A DNA stretch of 64,000 nucleotides, taken from positions 210,660 to 274,659 of the forward strand of contig NZ_BOPH01000022.1 of assembly GCF_016863655.1 (NCBI RefSeq). The letters run 5' to 3'. Shown in pieces: positions 54,959 to 62,108 of the stretch. The position numbers and the translations under genes are program-made. The notes below the pieces were generated by a model. The model was not told where the DNA came from. It saw nothing but the letters and a program-made list of their open reading frames with translations, and did not search any database. Each line of letters starts with the position of its first letter. Positions within the stretch are counted from its first letter, which is position 1. The DNA is from Virgisporangium ochraceum (GTDB lineage: Bacteria; Actinomycetota; Actinomycetes; Mycobacteriales; Micromonosporaceae).

Positions 54959-56199
54959 ACTCCGGCGCTGCGTCTTCCGGCGCTGCGTCTTCCGGCGCGG
55001 CCTCTTCCGGCGCGGCCTCTTCCGGCGCGGTCCGGCCGCCGCTCGACCGCACGAAGCTGCTCGCCGCGCGGTTCCGGGCGGCGCAGGACCGGCCCTACCT
55101 GGCGTCGGCGCTGTTCGCGCTGTCGGTCGTCGAGTCGGCCGAGGTGCCGACGATGGCCGTCGACAGGGCGTGGCGCTGCTACGTCAACGCCGGCTTCGTC
55201 GACCGGATCCCCGTGCCGCAGCTCGCCGGCGTGTGGATCCACGAGGTCGCCCACCTGTTGCGCGACCACCACGGCCGGGCCGAGCGGCTGCCGACGGTCG
55301 ACCAGCGCGACCGGGCGCGGGTCAACATCGCCCAGGACTGCGAGATCAACGACGACCTCGTCAGGGACCGGCTGAGCCTGCCGCCCGGCCACGTCACCCC
55401 GGCGACGTTCGACCAGCCGGACGGCAAGCTGTTCGAGTGGTACCTGCCGCACATCCCGCCCTCGCCGGAGTGTCCGCGGTGCGGGTCCGGCGCGTACGGG
55501 GGCGCGGAGCCGTGGGACCTCGCCCCCACGGCCGGCAGCCGGGTCTCGCCGGCAGAGGCACAGGCGATCCGCCGGTACACCGCCGAGGCCGTGCGGGCGT
55601 ACGAGCGCAGCCGGGGCACCATCCCGGCCGGCTGGAAGCGGTGGGCCGACGACATCCTGGAGCCCACCGTCGACTGGCGGCAGGTGCTCGCCGGCAGCGT
55701 GCGGCAGGCGATCGCGTGGGCCAGCGGCGCCGTCGACTACACCTACCGGCGTCCGTCGCGGCGCTCGGCGGCGCAGACCCGGGTGGTGCTGCCGAGCATG
55801 CAGCGGCCGTCGCCGACGGTGGCGATCGTCGTCGACACGTCGGGCTCGATGTCCGACGACGACCTGGCCGCCGCGATGGCCGAGGTCGCCGGCGTGCTGC
55901 GCGAGGTGGGGGTGCGCGGCAACCGGGTCACGGTGCTGTCGTGCGACGCGGCGGTCGGCGCGGTCCGCCGGATCGCCCGGGCCGAGGACCTGGAACTGGT
56001 CGGCGGTGGTGGCACCGACATGCGGGTGGGGATCGCGGCGGCGCTGGCCCAGCCGGTGCGGCCGCACGTGGTGATCGTGCTGACCGACGGCCACACCCCG
56101 TGGCCCGACGAGCCGCCCGCGGCCCGGGTCGTCGCCGGGCTCATCGGCGCGACCCCGCCGGAACCGCCTGGCTGGATCGAGTCCGTCCGCATCACCTGA
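54955..56199 (+). CDS. VWA-domain protein with HExxH metallopeptidase-like region (DUF2201-like)
   Basis: 414 residues. The N-terminus carries a short SSGAA repeat tract (about 3-25). A metallopeptidase-like domain follows with WIHEVAHLLRDHHGR (H96, H100), QDCEINDDLVRD, and a CPRC pair near residue 173. A C-terminal VWA-like domain has the MIDAS motif DTSGSMSDDD (D294) and a late LTDGHTPWP. This is the usual partner of MoxR ATPases. GTG 54955 overlaps the MoxR stop. A 25-bp perfect hairpin follows its stop and should terminate the operon. Confidence 0.9.
   Translation: MNSGAASSGAASSGAASSGAASSGAVRPPLDRTKLLAARFRAAQDRPYLASALFALSVVESAEVPTMAVDRAWRCYVNAGFVDRIPVPQLAGVWIHEVAHLLRDHHGRAERLPTVDQRDRARVNIAQDCEINDDLVRDRLSLPPGHVTPATFDQPDGKLFEWYLPHIPPSPECPRCGSGAYGGAEPWDLAPTAGSRVSPAEAQAIRRYTAEAVRAYERSRGTIPAGWKRWADDILEPTVDWRQVLAGSVRQAIAWASGAVDYTYRRPSRRSAAQTRVVLPSMQRPSPTVAIVVDTSGSMSDDDLAAAMAEVAGVLREVGVRGNRVTVLSCDAAVGAVRRIARAEDLELVGGGGTDMRVGIAAALAQPVRPHVVIVLTDGHTPWPDEPPAARVVAGLIGATPPEPPGWIESVRIT
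54961..55030 (+). repeat. 15-bp in-frame tandem repeat
   Basis: Four full units and one partial of TCCGGCGCTGCGTCT, or its variant TCCGGCGCGGCCTCT, encode SGAAS-type pentapeptides at the start of the VWA protein. Units 1-2 and 3-4 are identical within each pair, indicating recent slippage. Copy number may vary between strains. Confidence 0.85.
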
Positions 56200-56213
56200 C
56201 GGTCCCGCTGGAC

Positions 56214-56278
56214 ATGAACGACGCTCTATCCAGTGCGGTACTTCGGGCTGAACCCGCACTGGATAGAGCGTCGTTCAT
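56214..56278. terminator. Perfect 25-bp inverted repeat, bidirectional terminator
   Basis: The 25-base arm at 56214-56238 pairs without mismatch with 56254-56278 around a 15-base loop (TACTTCGGGCTGAAC). It lies between the convergent VWA and TetR genes and contains the TetR stop codon in its right arm. There is no T-tract. The length and perfection are greater than usual for a simple terminator, so a mobile palindromic element is an alternative. Confidence 0.75.
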
Positions 56279-56817
56279 CTCGAGACCAGGCGCATCGCGG
56301 CGAGCAGGTCCTCCGCCGCCGGCGCGCTGTCCGGGTCGGCCAGGTACGTCGCCGCCGAGCCGATGAGCAGGGCCTGGTAGAGCGCGCCCAGCCGGTCGGC
56401 GTCGGCCGGGTCGAGGTCGGGGTGCAGCGCGCGGAACAGGTCCACCAGGCCGGCGCGGGCCTGCCGGTTGGTGCCGGCGAACGTCGCGCGCAGGTCGGGG
56501 TCGCGGCCGAGCCGCGACACCAGTTCCAGTTGGACCGCCCACAGCGGGCCACTGTCGGCGAACGACTCCAGCACCAGCGTCCACGCCGAGGCGAGGTCGG
56601 TGGCGCCGCTCAGGGTCTCGGCGAGCCCCGCACCCCAGTCCTCGATCGCCTGTTGCAGCGCGGCCGTGAGCAGCGCCTCCTTCGTGCCGAAGTGGTAGCC
56701 GATCGCGGCCAGGCTGACGCCCGACGCGGTCGCGATGTCGCGCGCGGTCGTGCGGGCGAAGCCCTTGTCGAACAGGCACCGCTTCGCGCCGGCGAGCAGA
56801 TCTTCCCGGTTCCCCAC
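56275..56817 (-). CDS. TetR-family transcriptional regulator
   Basis: 180 residues. The N-terminal helix-turn-helix (about 5-50) contains CLFDKGFARTTARDIATASG and VSLAAIGYHFGTKEALL. The all-helical ligand domain follows. GTG 56817 is chosen; GTG 56826 is possible. The last residues and stop lie within the right arm of the 25-bp inverted repeat. It is divergent from a flavin monooxygenase with repeated ACAAACGTCT boxes between them, so it probably represses that gene. Confidence 0.92.
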   Translation of the reverse strand: MGNREDLLAGAKRCLFDKGFARTTARDIATASGVSLAAIGYHFGTKEALLTAALQQAIEDWGAGLAETLSGATDLASAWTLVLESFADSGPLWAVQLELVSRLGRDPDLRATFAGTNRQARAGLVDLFRALHPDLDPADADRLGALYQALLIGSAATYLADPDSAPAAEDLLAAMRLVSR

Positions 56818-56841
56818 GCCGACCACCGTACACGACGTCTC

Positions 56842-56871
56842 AGACAAACGTCTTGCACAAACGTCTAATAC
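56842..56871. promoter_or_regulatory. TetR operator repeats overlapping monooxygenase promoter
   Basis: ACAAACGTCT-type boxes sit in tandem 13 bp apart: AGACAAACGTCT at 56842-56853 (an AGAC/GTCT dyad) and GCACAAACGTCT at 56855-56866. The sequence TAATAC at 56866-56871 makes a good -10 element overlapping the second box, 19 bases before the monooxygenase start. Binding there would block its promoter. Confidence 0.6.
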
Positions 56872-56889
56872 GCTTGTACCGTTCCGGAC

Positions 56890-58080
56890 ATGACACGCGT
56901 TCTCATTCAGGGCGCCGGCATCGCCGGCACCGCCCTCGCCCACTGGCTGCACCGCTCCGGCTTCCACCCGACCGTGGTCGAGCGCGCCGACACCCTCCGC
57001 GCCGGCGGGTACAAGGTCGACATCCGGGGCGCCGCCCTCACGGTCGTCGAGCGCATGGGCGTCCTCGGAACGCTCAGGGAGCTACGGACCGACGTGCGCG
57101 GCGGCTCGGTGGTCGACGCGCGCGGCCGCCGCGTGGCGAGCATGGACGCCGACACGTTCGGCGGGCGCACCCACGGCGACGCCGAGGTGCTGCGCGGCGA
57201 CCTCACGCGCGTCCTCCACGAGCTGACCGCCGACCGCGTCGAGCACCGCTTCGGCGGGCGTGAGACGGTGACCGCCCTCCACGACACCGGCCACGGCGTC
57301 GAGGTGACCTTCGCGAGCGGCACCACGGAGACGTTCGACCTCGTGATCGGCGCCGACGGTCTGCGCTCGCCGCTGCGCGGCCTTGTCTTCGACGGTGACC
57401 CCGTGCGCCACCTCGGCCACCACGTCGCGATCTTCAGCGTGCCGAACCACCTGGGCCTCGACCGCGAGGAGCTGACCTACGTCGGCCCCGGCCGCACCGC
57501 GCTGGTGTACAGCACCGCCGGGCAGGCCGACGCGAAGGCGATGTTCCTGTGGGCGTCGGATCCACGCGACCGCGACCCGCGCGACCGCGCCGCCCGGCAG
57601 GACGTGCTCGCCGCGGCGTACGCCGGCGAGGGCTGGGAGGTGCCGACCCTGCTCAAGGCCATGGACGACGCGCCCGACTTCTACTTCGACGCGCTCGCGC
57701 AGGTGCACCTCGACGGCTGGTCGCGCGGGCGGGTGGGGCTGGTCGGCGACGCGGCGTACGGGGCGTCACCGGCGTCGGGCCAGGGCACGAGCCTCGCGCT
57801 GGTCGGCGCGTACATCCTGGCGGGCGAGCTGGCCCGGCACGGCGCCGGCGGCTTCGCCGCCTACGAAGAGCGCATGCGGGGCTTCGTGACCCGCAACCAG
57901 GCGCTCGGACCGGCGAACGTCAAGCGGATGGTCCTGCGCACGAAGGGCCAGGTGCGCATGTCGATGGCGATGCTGTCGATCCTCGGTCGGCTGCCCGGGC
58001 GCGACCGGATGCTGTCGGCGATGCTCGCGCCGATCCACAGGGCCGCGACGGCCATCGACCTCCCCGACTATCCGGCTTGA
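56890..58080 (+). CDS. FAD-dependent monooxygenase (PHBH/TetX-like)
   Basis: 396 residues, group A flavoprotein monooxygenase. Dinucleotide motif VLIQGAGIAGTALAHWLHRSG at the N-terminus, DG motif LVIGADGLRSPLRG and the GD motif GRVGLVGDAAYGASPASGQG. It would hydroxylate an aromatic or polyketide-like compound using NAD(P)H and O2; relatives include TetX and anhydrotetracycline-type oxygenases. Divergent TetR regulation suggests induction by a small molecule, perhaps a xenobiotic or antibiotic. The substrate is not known. Confidence 0.93.
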   Translation: MTRVLIQGAGIAGTALAHWLHRSGFHPTVVERADTLRAGGYKVDIRGAALTVVERMGVLGTLRELRTDVRGGSVVDARGRRVASMDADTFGGRTHGDAEVLRGDLTRVLHELTADRVEHRFGGRETVTALHDTGHGVEVTFASGTTETFDLVIGADGLRSPLRGLVFDGDPVRHLGHHVAIFSVPNHLGLDREELTYVGPGRTALVYSTAGQADAKAMFLWASDPRDRDPRDRAARQDVLAAAYAGEGWEVPTLLKAMDDAPDFYFDALAQVHLDGWSRGRVGLVGDAAYGASPASGQGTSLALVGAYILAGELARHGAGGFAAYEERMRGFVTRNQALGPANVKRMVLRTKGQVRMSMAMLSILGRLPGRDRMLSAMLAPIHRAATAIDLPDYPA

Positions 58081-58087
58081 CCCCTCG

Positions 58088-58117
58088 CGCTATCGTGGTG
58101 ATATCACTCCGATAGCG
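58088..58117. promoter_or_regulatory. 30-bp composite palindrome upstream of SPFH gene
   Basis: CGCTATCG (58088-58095) and CGATAGCG (58110-58117) form outer arms that share the same centre of symmetry as the inner perfect palindrome GTGATATCAC (58098-58107). 26 of 30 positions are symmetric. It ends 23 bases upstream of the SPFH start codon, so it is a strong candidate operator, perhaps for the ribbon-helix-helix protein of the same operon. Confidence 0.6.
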
Positions 58118-58140
58118 GGGTGACCCACGAGGGAGCTGTC

Positions 58141-58876
58141 ATGGAGAGAACCGCCTTCCGGATCTCCGGGTTCGTCGTCGTCCTCGTCCTTCTCGTGCTC
58201 GCGCTCGCCACGGTGCCGCTCGTCGCCGTGGGCGAGACGGCGTTCGCGGTGGCCGCCGTCGTGGTGTCGCTGGTCCTGGTGGTGGCCGCCACCGGGTTCA
58301 CCGTCGTCGGGCCGAACGAGGCCCGGGTGCTGCAGTTCTTCGGGCGCTACATCGGCACGGTGTCGACGGCCGGGTTCCACTGGACGGTCCCGTTCACCAC
58401 GAAGCGGCGCCTCTCGCAGCGGGTCAGCAACTTCGAGACGGCCCGGCTCAAGGTCGCCGACGCCGACGGCAACCCCGTCGAGATCGCGGCGGTCGTCGTG
58501 TGGCGGGTCGCCGAGACGTACAGGGCGGCGTTCGGCGTCGACGACTACGCCGAGTACGTGGCGGTGCAGTCCGAGGCCTCTCGAGCTGGCCGGGGTCGAG
58601 GTGCTCGAGTCGCGGATCACGCACCTCGCGTACGCTCCGGAGATCGCCCACGCGATGCTCGCCCGCCAGCAGGCCAGCGCCGTGGTCGCGGCCCGGTACA
58701 AGATCGTGGAGGGCGCGGTCGGCATGGTGTCCAACGCGCTCGACCGGCTGCGCGAGGAGAGCGTCATCGAGCTCGACGAGGAGCGCAAGGCGCAGATGGT
58801 GGCCAACCTCCTGGTGGTGCTCTGCGGCGACCGGGCCGCCCAGCCGGTGGTCAACACGGGAACGCTGTACGGCTGA
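58141..58876 (+). pseudogene. SPFH/band-7 domain protein gene with internal deletion and frameshift
   Basis: ATG 58141 starts a protein with two membrane helices (about 8-50) and an SPFH domain beginning [18 protein letters not shown]. It is intact to residue about 146 ([11 protein letters not shown], ending near 58578). Homology resumes one frame on at 58580 ([20 protein letters not shown]) and runs to 58876. The missing segment in this family is several dozen residues, from memory of the usual length of about 310. The reading frame is not restored, so the product is truncated. SPFH proteins scaffold membrane microdomains. Confidence 0.8.
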
Positions 58877-58882
58877 CGCACC

Positions 58883-59044
58883 ATGGCTGAGCGCAAGAAG
58901 CTCCTGCTCCGGCTCGACCCGGCGGTCTACGACGCGGTCGCCCGGTGGGCCTCCGACGACCTGCGCAGCGTGAACGCCCAGATCGAGTTCGCGCTGCGGC
59001 AGGCCCTCAAGAGCGCGGGCCGGGCACCGAAGCGGGACGAGTAG
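58883..59044 (+). CDS. Small ribbon-helix-helix (Arc-like) protein paired with SPFH
   Basis: 53 residues, [20 protein letters not shown] with [19 protein letters not shown]. This is the Arc/MetJ-type ribbon-helix-helix pattern that often sits directly behind SPFH genes in actinomycetes. ATG 58883 is six bases after the SPFH stop. It is intact although its partner is broken. Its natural target may be the palindrome at 58088-58117. Its last 38 bases overlap the chimeric pseudogene on the other strand. Confidence 0.8.
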   Translation: MAERKKLLLRLDPAVYDAVARWASDDLRSVNAQIEFALRQALKSAGRAPKRDE

Positions 59045-59357
59045 GGTTCGCGGCCGACCCCTCGGTCACCAGCAGCAGGACGGTGCTCCCGGCCTCCGGA
59101 CGGATCATGTCGAGCGCGGCCAGGGCCGCCGCACCGCACGGCCCCGCGTCGACGCCGTGGCCGGCCAGCTCCCGCGCCGCGTCGTCGGCCGCGCGGTCGC
59201 CGACCGTGACGCACGCGGCGTCGGGCTCCACCTCGATCCCGCCCAGCACGCCGAGCGTGCCGTCGAACGCGCCGCCGGTGGCGACGGTGTCGATGTGGCT
59301 GCCCATCAGCACGCACGGCAGCGACGTGTCCTCGCCGTACACGTTGCCGATGCGGTC
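59007..59357 (-). pseudogene. Chimeric remnant: M20 amidohydrolase fragment joined to diaminopropionate-lyase-like C-terminus
   Basis: One open frame contains two unrelated pieces. The first, about 59357-59235, is DRIGNVYGED and LMGSHIDTVATGGAFDGTLG, the metal-binding region of allantoate/N-carbamoyl amino acid amidohydrolases (M20). The second, about 59231-59007, is VEPDAACV, then VTVGDRAADDAARELAGHG and GAALAALDM and ending STVLLLVTEG. This matches the C-terminus of PLP-dependent diaminopropionate ammonia-lyase, itself with a likely gap after AACV. These two genes are neighbours in some catabolic operons, so successive deletions probably fused them. No start signal is left. Confidence 0.7.
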
Positions 59358-59379
59358 GACCGCACGATCGACCCATGGC

Positions 59380-59427
59380 GATCTTGGACGCTTGTGCATC
59401 GGATTCGATGTACCAGCGTCCAAGATC
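59380..59427. terminator. Long hairpin downstream of the CHASE histidine kinase
   Basis: The 22-base arms 59380-59401 and 59406-59427 pair with two non-Watson-Crick positions around a 4-base loop, core GATCTTGGACGCT. It begins 15 bases beyond the kinase stop (59443) on the leftward strand, the place expected for its terminator. It also marks the truncated 5' edge of the M20 remnant. Confidence 0.65.
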
Positions 59428-59442
59428 CACGGGCGGGCCCGG

Positions 59443-62082
59443 TCACCTCGCCAGGGCCGGCAGGCCTGCCTGGTCGGGGAGTGCCGCCGGGAGGGTCAGC
59501 CGCACCACGGTCCCGCCGCCGGGGTTGTCGTGTGCCGAGATCGTCCCGCCGTGCCGTTCCACGATGCGGGCGCAGATCGCCAGCCCCAGCCCCGTTCCCG
59601 CGTAGCCGTCCGCGTGGGCGCGGTGGAAGCTGCCGAAGATCGCGTGGTGCTCACCCGCCGGGATGCCGATGCCCCGGTCGGCGACCTCCACGGTCACCGT
59701 CGACCCGTCCGACAGGGCGGTGACGTCGATGCGGGCTGGCCGCCCGGGCGGCGTGTACTTGACCGCGTTGCCGACGAGGTTGTCCAGCACCTGGCGCAGC
59801 AGCGCCGGGTCGGCGCGCACCGGGGGCAGCGGGGCTACGTACACCTGCGGCACCAGCAGGTCGGGGTCGACCGAGGCGGCGGTCGTCCGGGCGTCCACGA
59901 CGTCGGCGACCAGGCCCTGCAGGTCGACCCGCTCGACGGCCAGCGGCTTGTCGCCCGCGGCGGTGTACTCCAGGAGGTCGCTGATCAGCTCGGCCATGCG
60001 TGCGGTGGAGTCGAGCACCCGGTCGAGGTCGGCGATGTGGTCGGCGTTCGACAGGTCCGCGGCCAGCGCGTTGCGCACGAGTTCGGTGAAGCCCCGCACC
60101 GTGGTCAGCGGCGAACGCAGGTCGTGGGCCACCACGCCGGCGAACGCGGCCAGCTCGGCCTCGCGTTCGCGCAGCTCGGTGACGTTGTACGACGAGCCGA
60201 CCGCGCCGGTGACCCGGCCGGACGCGTCCAGCAGCGGACGGGCGTGCATGAGGATGTGCCGCCGGTCGCCGTCCGGCAGCGTGAGCACCGCCTCCTCGCG
60301 GTCGACCTCCTCGCCGCGCAGCGCCCGGGCCAGCGGCGTCTGGTCGTACGGCAGCTCGGACCCGTCGGGGCGGCACATGGCCAGCGCGGGAACGGCGTCG
60401 GCGACGGTCCGCGCCTCGGGTGAGAGGGCGGTGCGGGCGACGCGGTTGGCGTGCACGATCGTCCCGTCGGCCGCGCACGTGATCACCGTGACGTCGAGCG
60501 TGTCGAGGATCTGGGTCAGGTAGTCCTTCTGCGCCTCGAGGTCGGCCTCGGCGGCCTGCCGCTGCGCGAGCTCGTGCCGCACCTCCGCCGCGGCGGCGGC
60601 CGCCTCGGCGCCGGCCCGGGCGCGGTCGGTGATGTCGCGGAAGACGGCCACCGCGCCGGTGCCGGTGGTGTGGAGGTCGAGCGGACGCGCCGACACCGAC
60701 ACCATCGTGCCCGCCGGCCGGGCCTGGTTGCGGATGACCATGCGCACCTGGTCGACGGACTCGCCGCGCAGCGCCCGGACCAGCGGGAGCTCGTCGGTCG
60801 GGAACGGTTCGGACCCGTCCTCGCGGTAGATGCCGTACTGCGCCTGCCAGTTCTCCGCGCCGTCGATGTCGGGCACTCCCAGCAGCTCCCGGGCGGCCGG
60901 GTTGTGCAGGAGGAACCCTCCGTCCGGTCCCACCACTCCGACACCCTCGCCGATGGTGTTGACCACCGCGGTGAGCAGGTCGGCCTGTTCGCGGGCGAGG
61001 GCCTCGGTGCGGCGCAGCTCCTCGGTGCCGGCGTCCAGGAGGGCCCGCGCCCGGGCACCACGGGTGGCCAGCACCCACACCAGCATCGTGAGCAGCGCGG
61101 TCAGCACCATCACCCCGCCGCCGACCGCCGCGGGCACGAGCGGGCCGGCGCCGGGCAGCCGGTCGGTGTCGGCCTGCACGTCGAGCCGCCAGACCCGGTT
61201 GCCGACCCGCACCTCGGTCCGCCGGGTGACGTCGGGTTCGCCGGAGGACCGCAGCGTCGCCACGGTCTGCCGGGTGCCGTCGGCGGCCGGTGCCGACAGC
61301 ACGACGTCCACCAGCCCCTGTCCGGCTCCGGCGAGCGCCGTGGTGACGAAGTCCTGCCCGCGCAGGCCCATCAGCACCCAGCCGAGGAACGGGCGGCGCC
61401 CGTCGGCGGCGACCGGTCCGTGCACCGGTGCGGTCAGCACGAACGACAGCTGGCGCTGCTCGGGTGGCAGCTGCCGGTCCCGGAGCAGGTGGTACGCGTC
61501 GGACACGGTGGCCGTGCCGGCCCGGCGCGCCTCGTTGAGCGCGGCGGCCGCGGCCGGTGACCCGGTGCCGTCTAGGCCGAGCCCCGACTGCGTCGACCCG
61601 TCGAGCGGCACGCTGAGCACCACGAACGCGTGCTCGTGACCGGTGCCGACGGGTGCGAGCGTGAGGTCGGCCGCGCCGCGCGAGCGCCACAGCGCCTGCA
61701 CGGCGGGGATCTCCTCGTCGGCCGCGGGCACGAGGAAGCCGATCGAGGTGGCGCCGGCGAGCCGCTGGTAGTTCAGCGGCTCGACCATCCGGGAGAACCG
61801 GGTGGTGGTGAGGGTGTCGGTGGCGCCGACGGAGGCGGCGAGCGTGGTGATGGTGTCCAGGTAGCGGCCGGTCGCCGCGGTCACGGCGTCGGCCACGAGC
61901 GTGGTGCGGCGGTCGACCTCGATCGCGGCGGCGCGTTCGCGGGTCGCTTCGAGGAAGGCCCACAGGGTCACCGAGGCGAGCGCGCCGATCACGGCCACGA
62001 CCGCCGTGATCACGCCCGTGCGACTGCGCCACAGTCCGTTCCGCGGGCGCACCTTCACCAGCAGATCATGAACCGGTCGCAC
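59443..62082 (-). CDS. Membrane sensor histidine kinase with CHASE and two PAS domains
   Basis: 879 residues. First membrane helix about 17-40, a CHASE extracytoplasmic domain about 50-315 (ERAAAIEVDRRTTLVADAV), and a second helix about 320-345. PAS domains lie at about 370-490 and 515-625 (LLTAVVNTIGEGVGVVGPDG; TLDVTVITCAADGTIVHANR). Then HisKA (FAGVVAHDLRSPLTTVRGF) and HATPase (LDNLVGNAVKYTPPG, DRGIGIPAGEH, GTGLGLAICARIV). GTG 62082 is used, with GGAG close upstream. No cognate response regulator is adjacent, so the partner is unknown. CHASE domains often sense cytokinin-like or peptide signals. Confidence 0.92.
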   Translation of the reverse strand: MRPVHDLLVKVRPRNGLWRSRTGVITAVVAVIGALASVTLWAFLEATRERAAAIEVDRRTTLVADAVTAATGRYLDTITTLAASVGATDTLTTTRFSRMVEPLNYQRLAGATSIGFLVPAADEEIPAVQALWRSRGAADLTLAPVGTGHEHAFVVLSVPLDGSTQSGLGLDGTGSPAAAAALNEARRAGTATVSDAYHLLRDRQLPPEQRQLSFVLTAPVHGPVAADGRRPFLGWVLMGLRGQDFVTTALAGAGQGLVDVVLSAPAADGTRQTVATLRSSGEPDVTRRTEVRVGNRVWRLDVQADTDRLPGAGPLVPAAVGGGVMVLTALLTMLVWVLATRGARARALLDAGTEELRRTEALAREQADLLTAVVNTIGEGVGVVGPDGGFLLHNPAARELLGVPDIDGAENWQAQYGIYREDGSEPFPTDELPLVRALRGESVDQVRMVIRNQARPAGTMVSVSARPLDLHTTGTGAVAVFRDITDRARAGAEAAAAAAEVRHELAQRQAAEADLEAQKDYLTQILDTLDVTVITCAADGTIVHANRVARTALSPEARTVADAVPALAMCRPDGSELPYDQTPLARALRGEEVDREEAVLTLPDGDRRHILMHARPLLDASGRVTGAVGSSYNVTELREREAELAAFAGVVAHDLRSPLTTVRGFTELVRNALAADLSNADHIADLDRVLDSTARMAELISDLLEYTAAGDKPLAVERVDLQGLVADVVDARTTAASVDPDLLVPQVYVAPLPPVRADPALLRQVLDNLVGNAVKYTPPGRPARIDVTALSDGSTVTVEVADRGIGIPAGEHHAIFGSFHRAHADGYAGTGLGLAICARIVERHGGTISAHDNPGGGTVVRLTLPAALPDQAGLPALAR

Positions 62083-62108
62083 GTTCTCCGTGCCGGAAAG
62101 GGCGAAAG

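Noticed and set aside
51844..56259. A 1471-codon open frame on the minus strand across ankyrin 2, MoxR and VWA
   Set aside because: Arg/Ser/Pro-rich nonsense composition, no start context, opposite genes with strong motifs.
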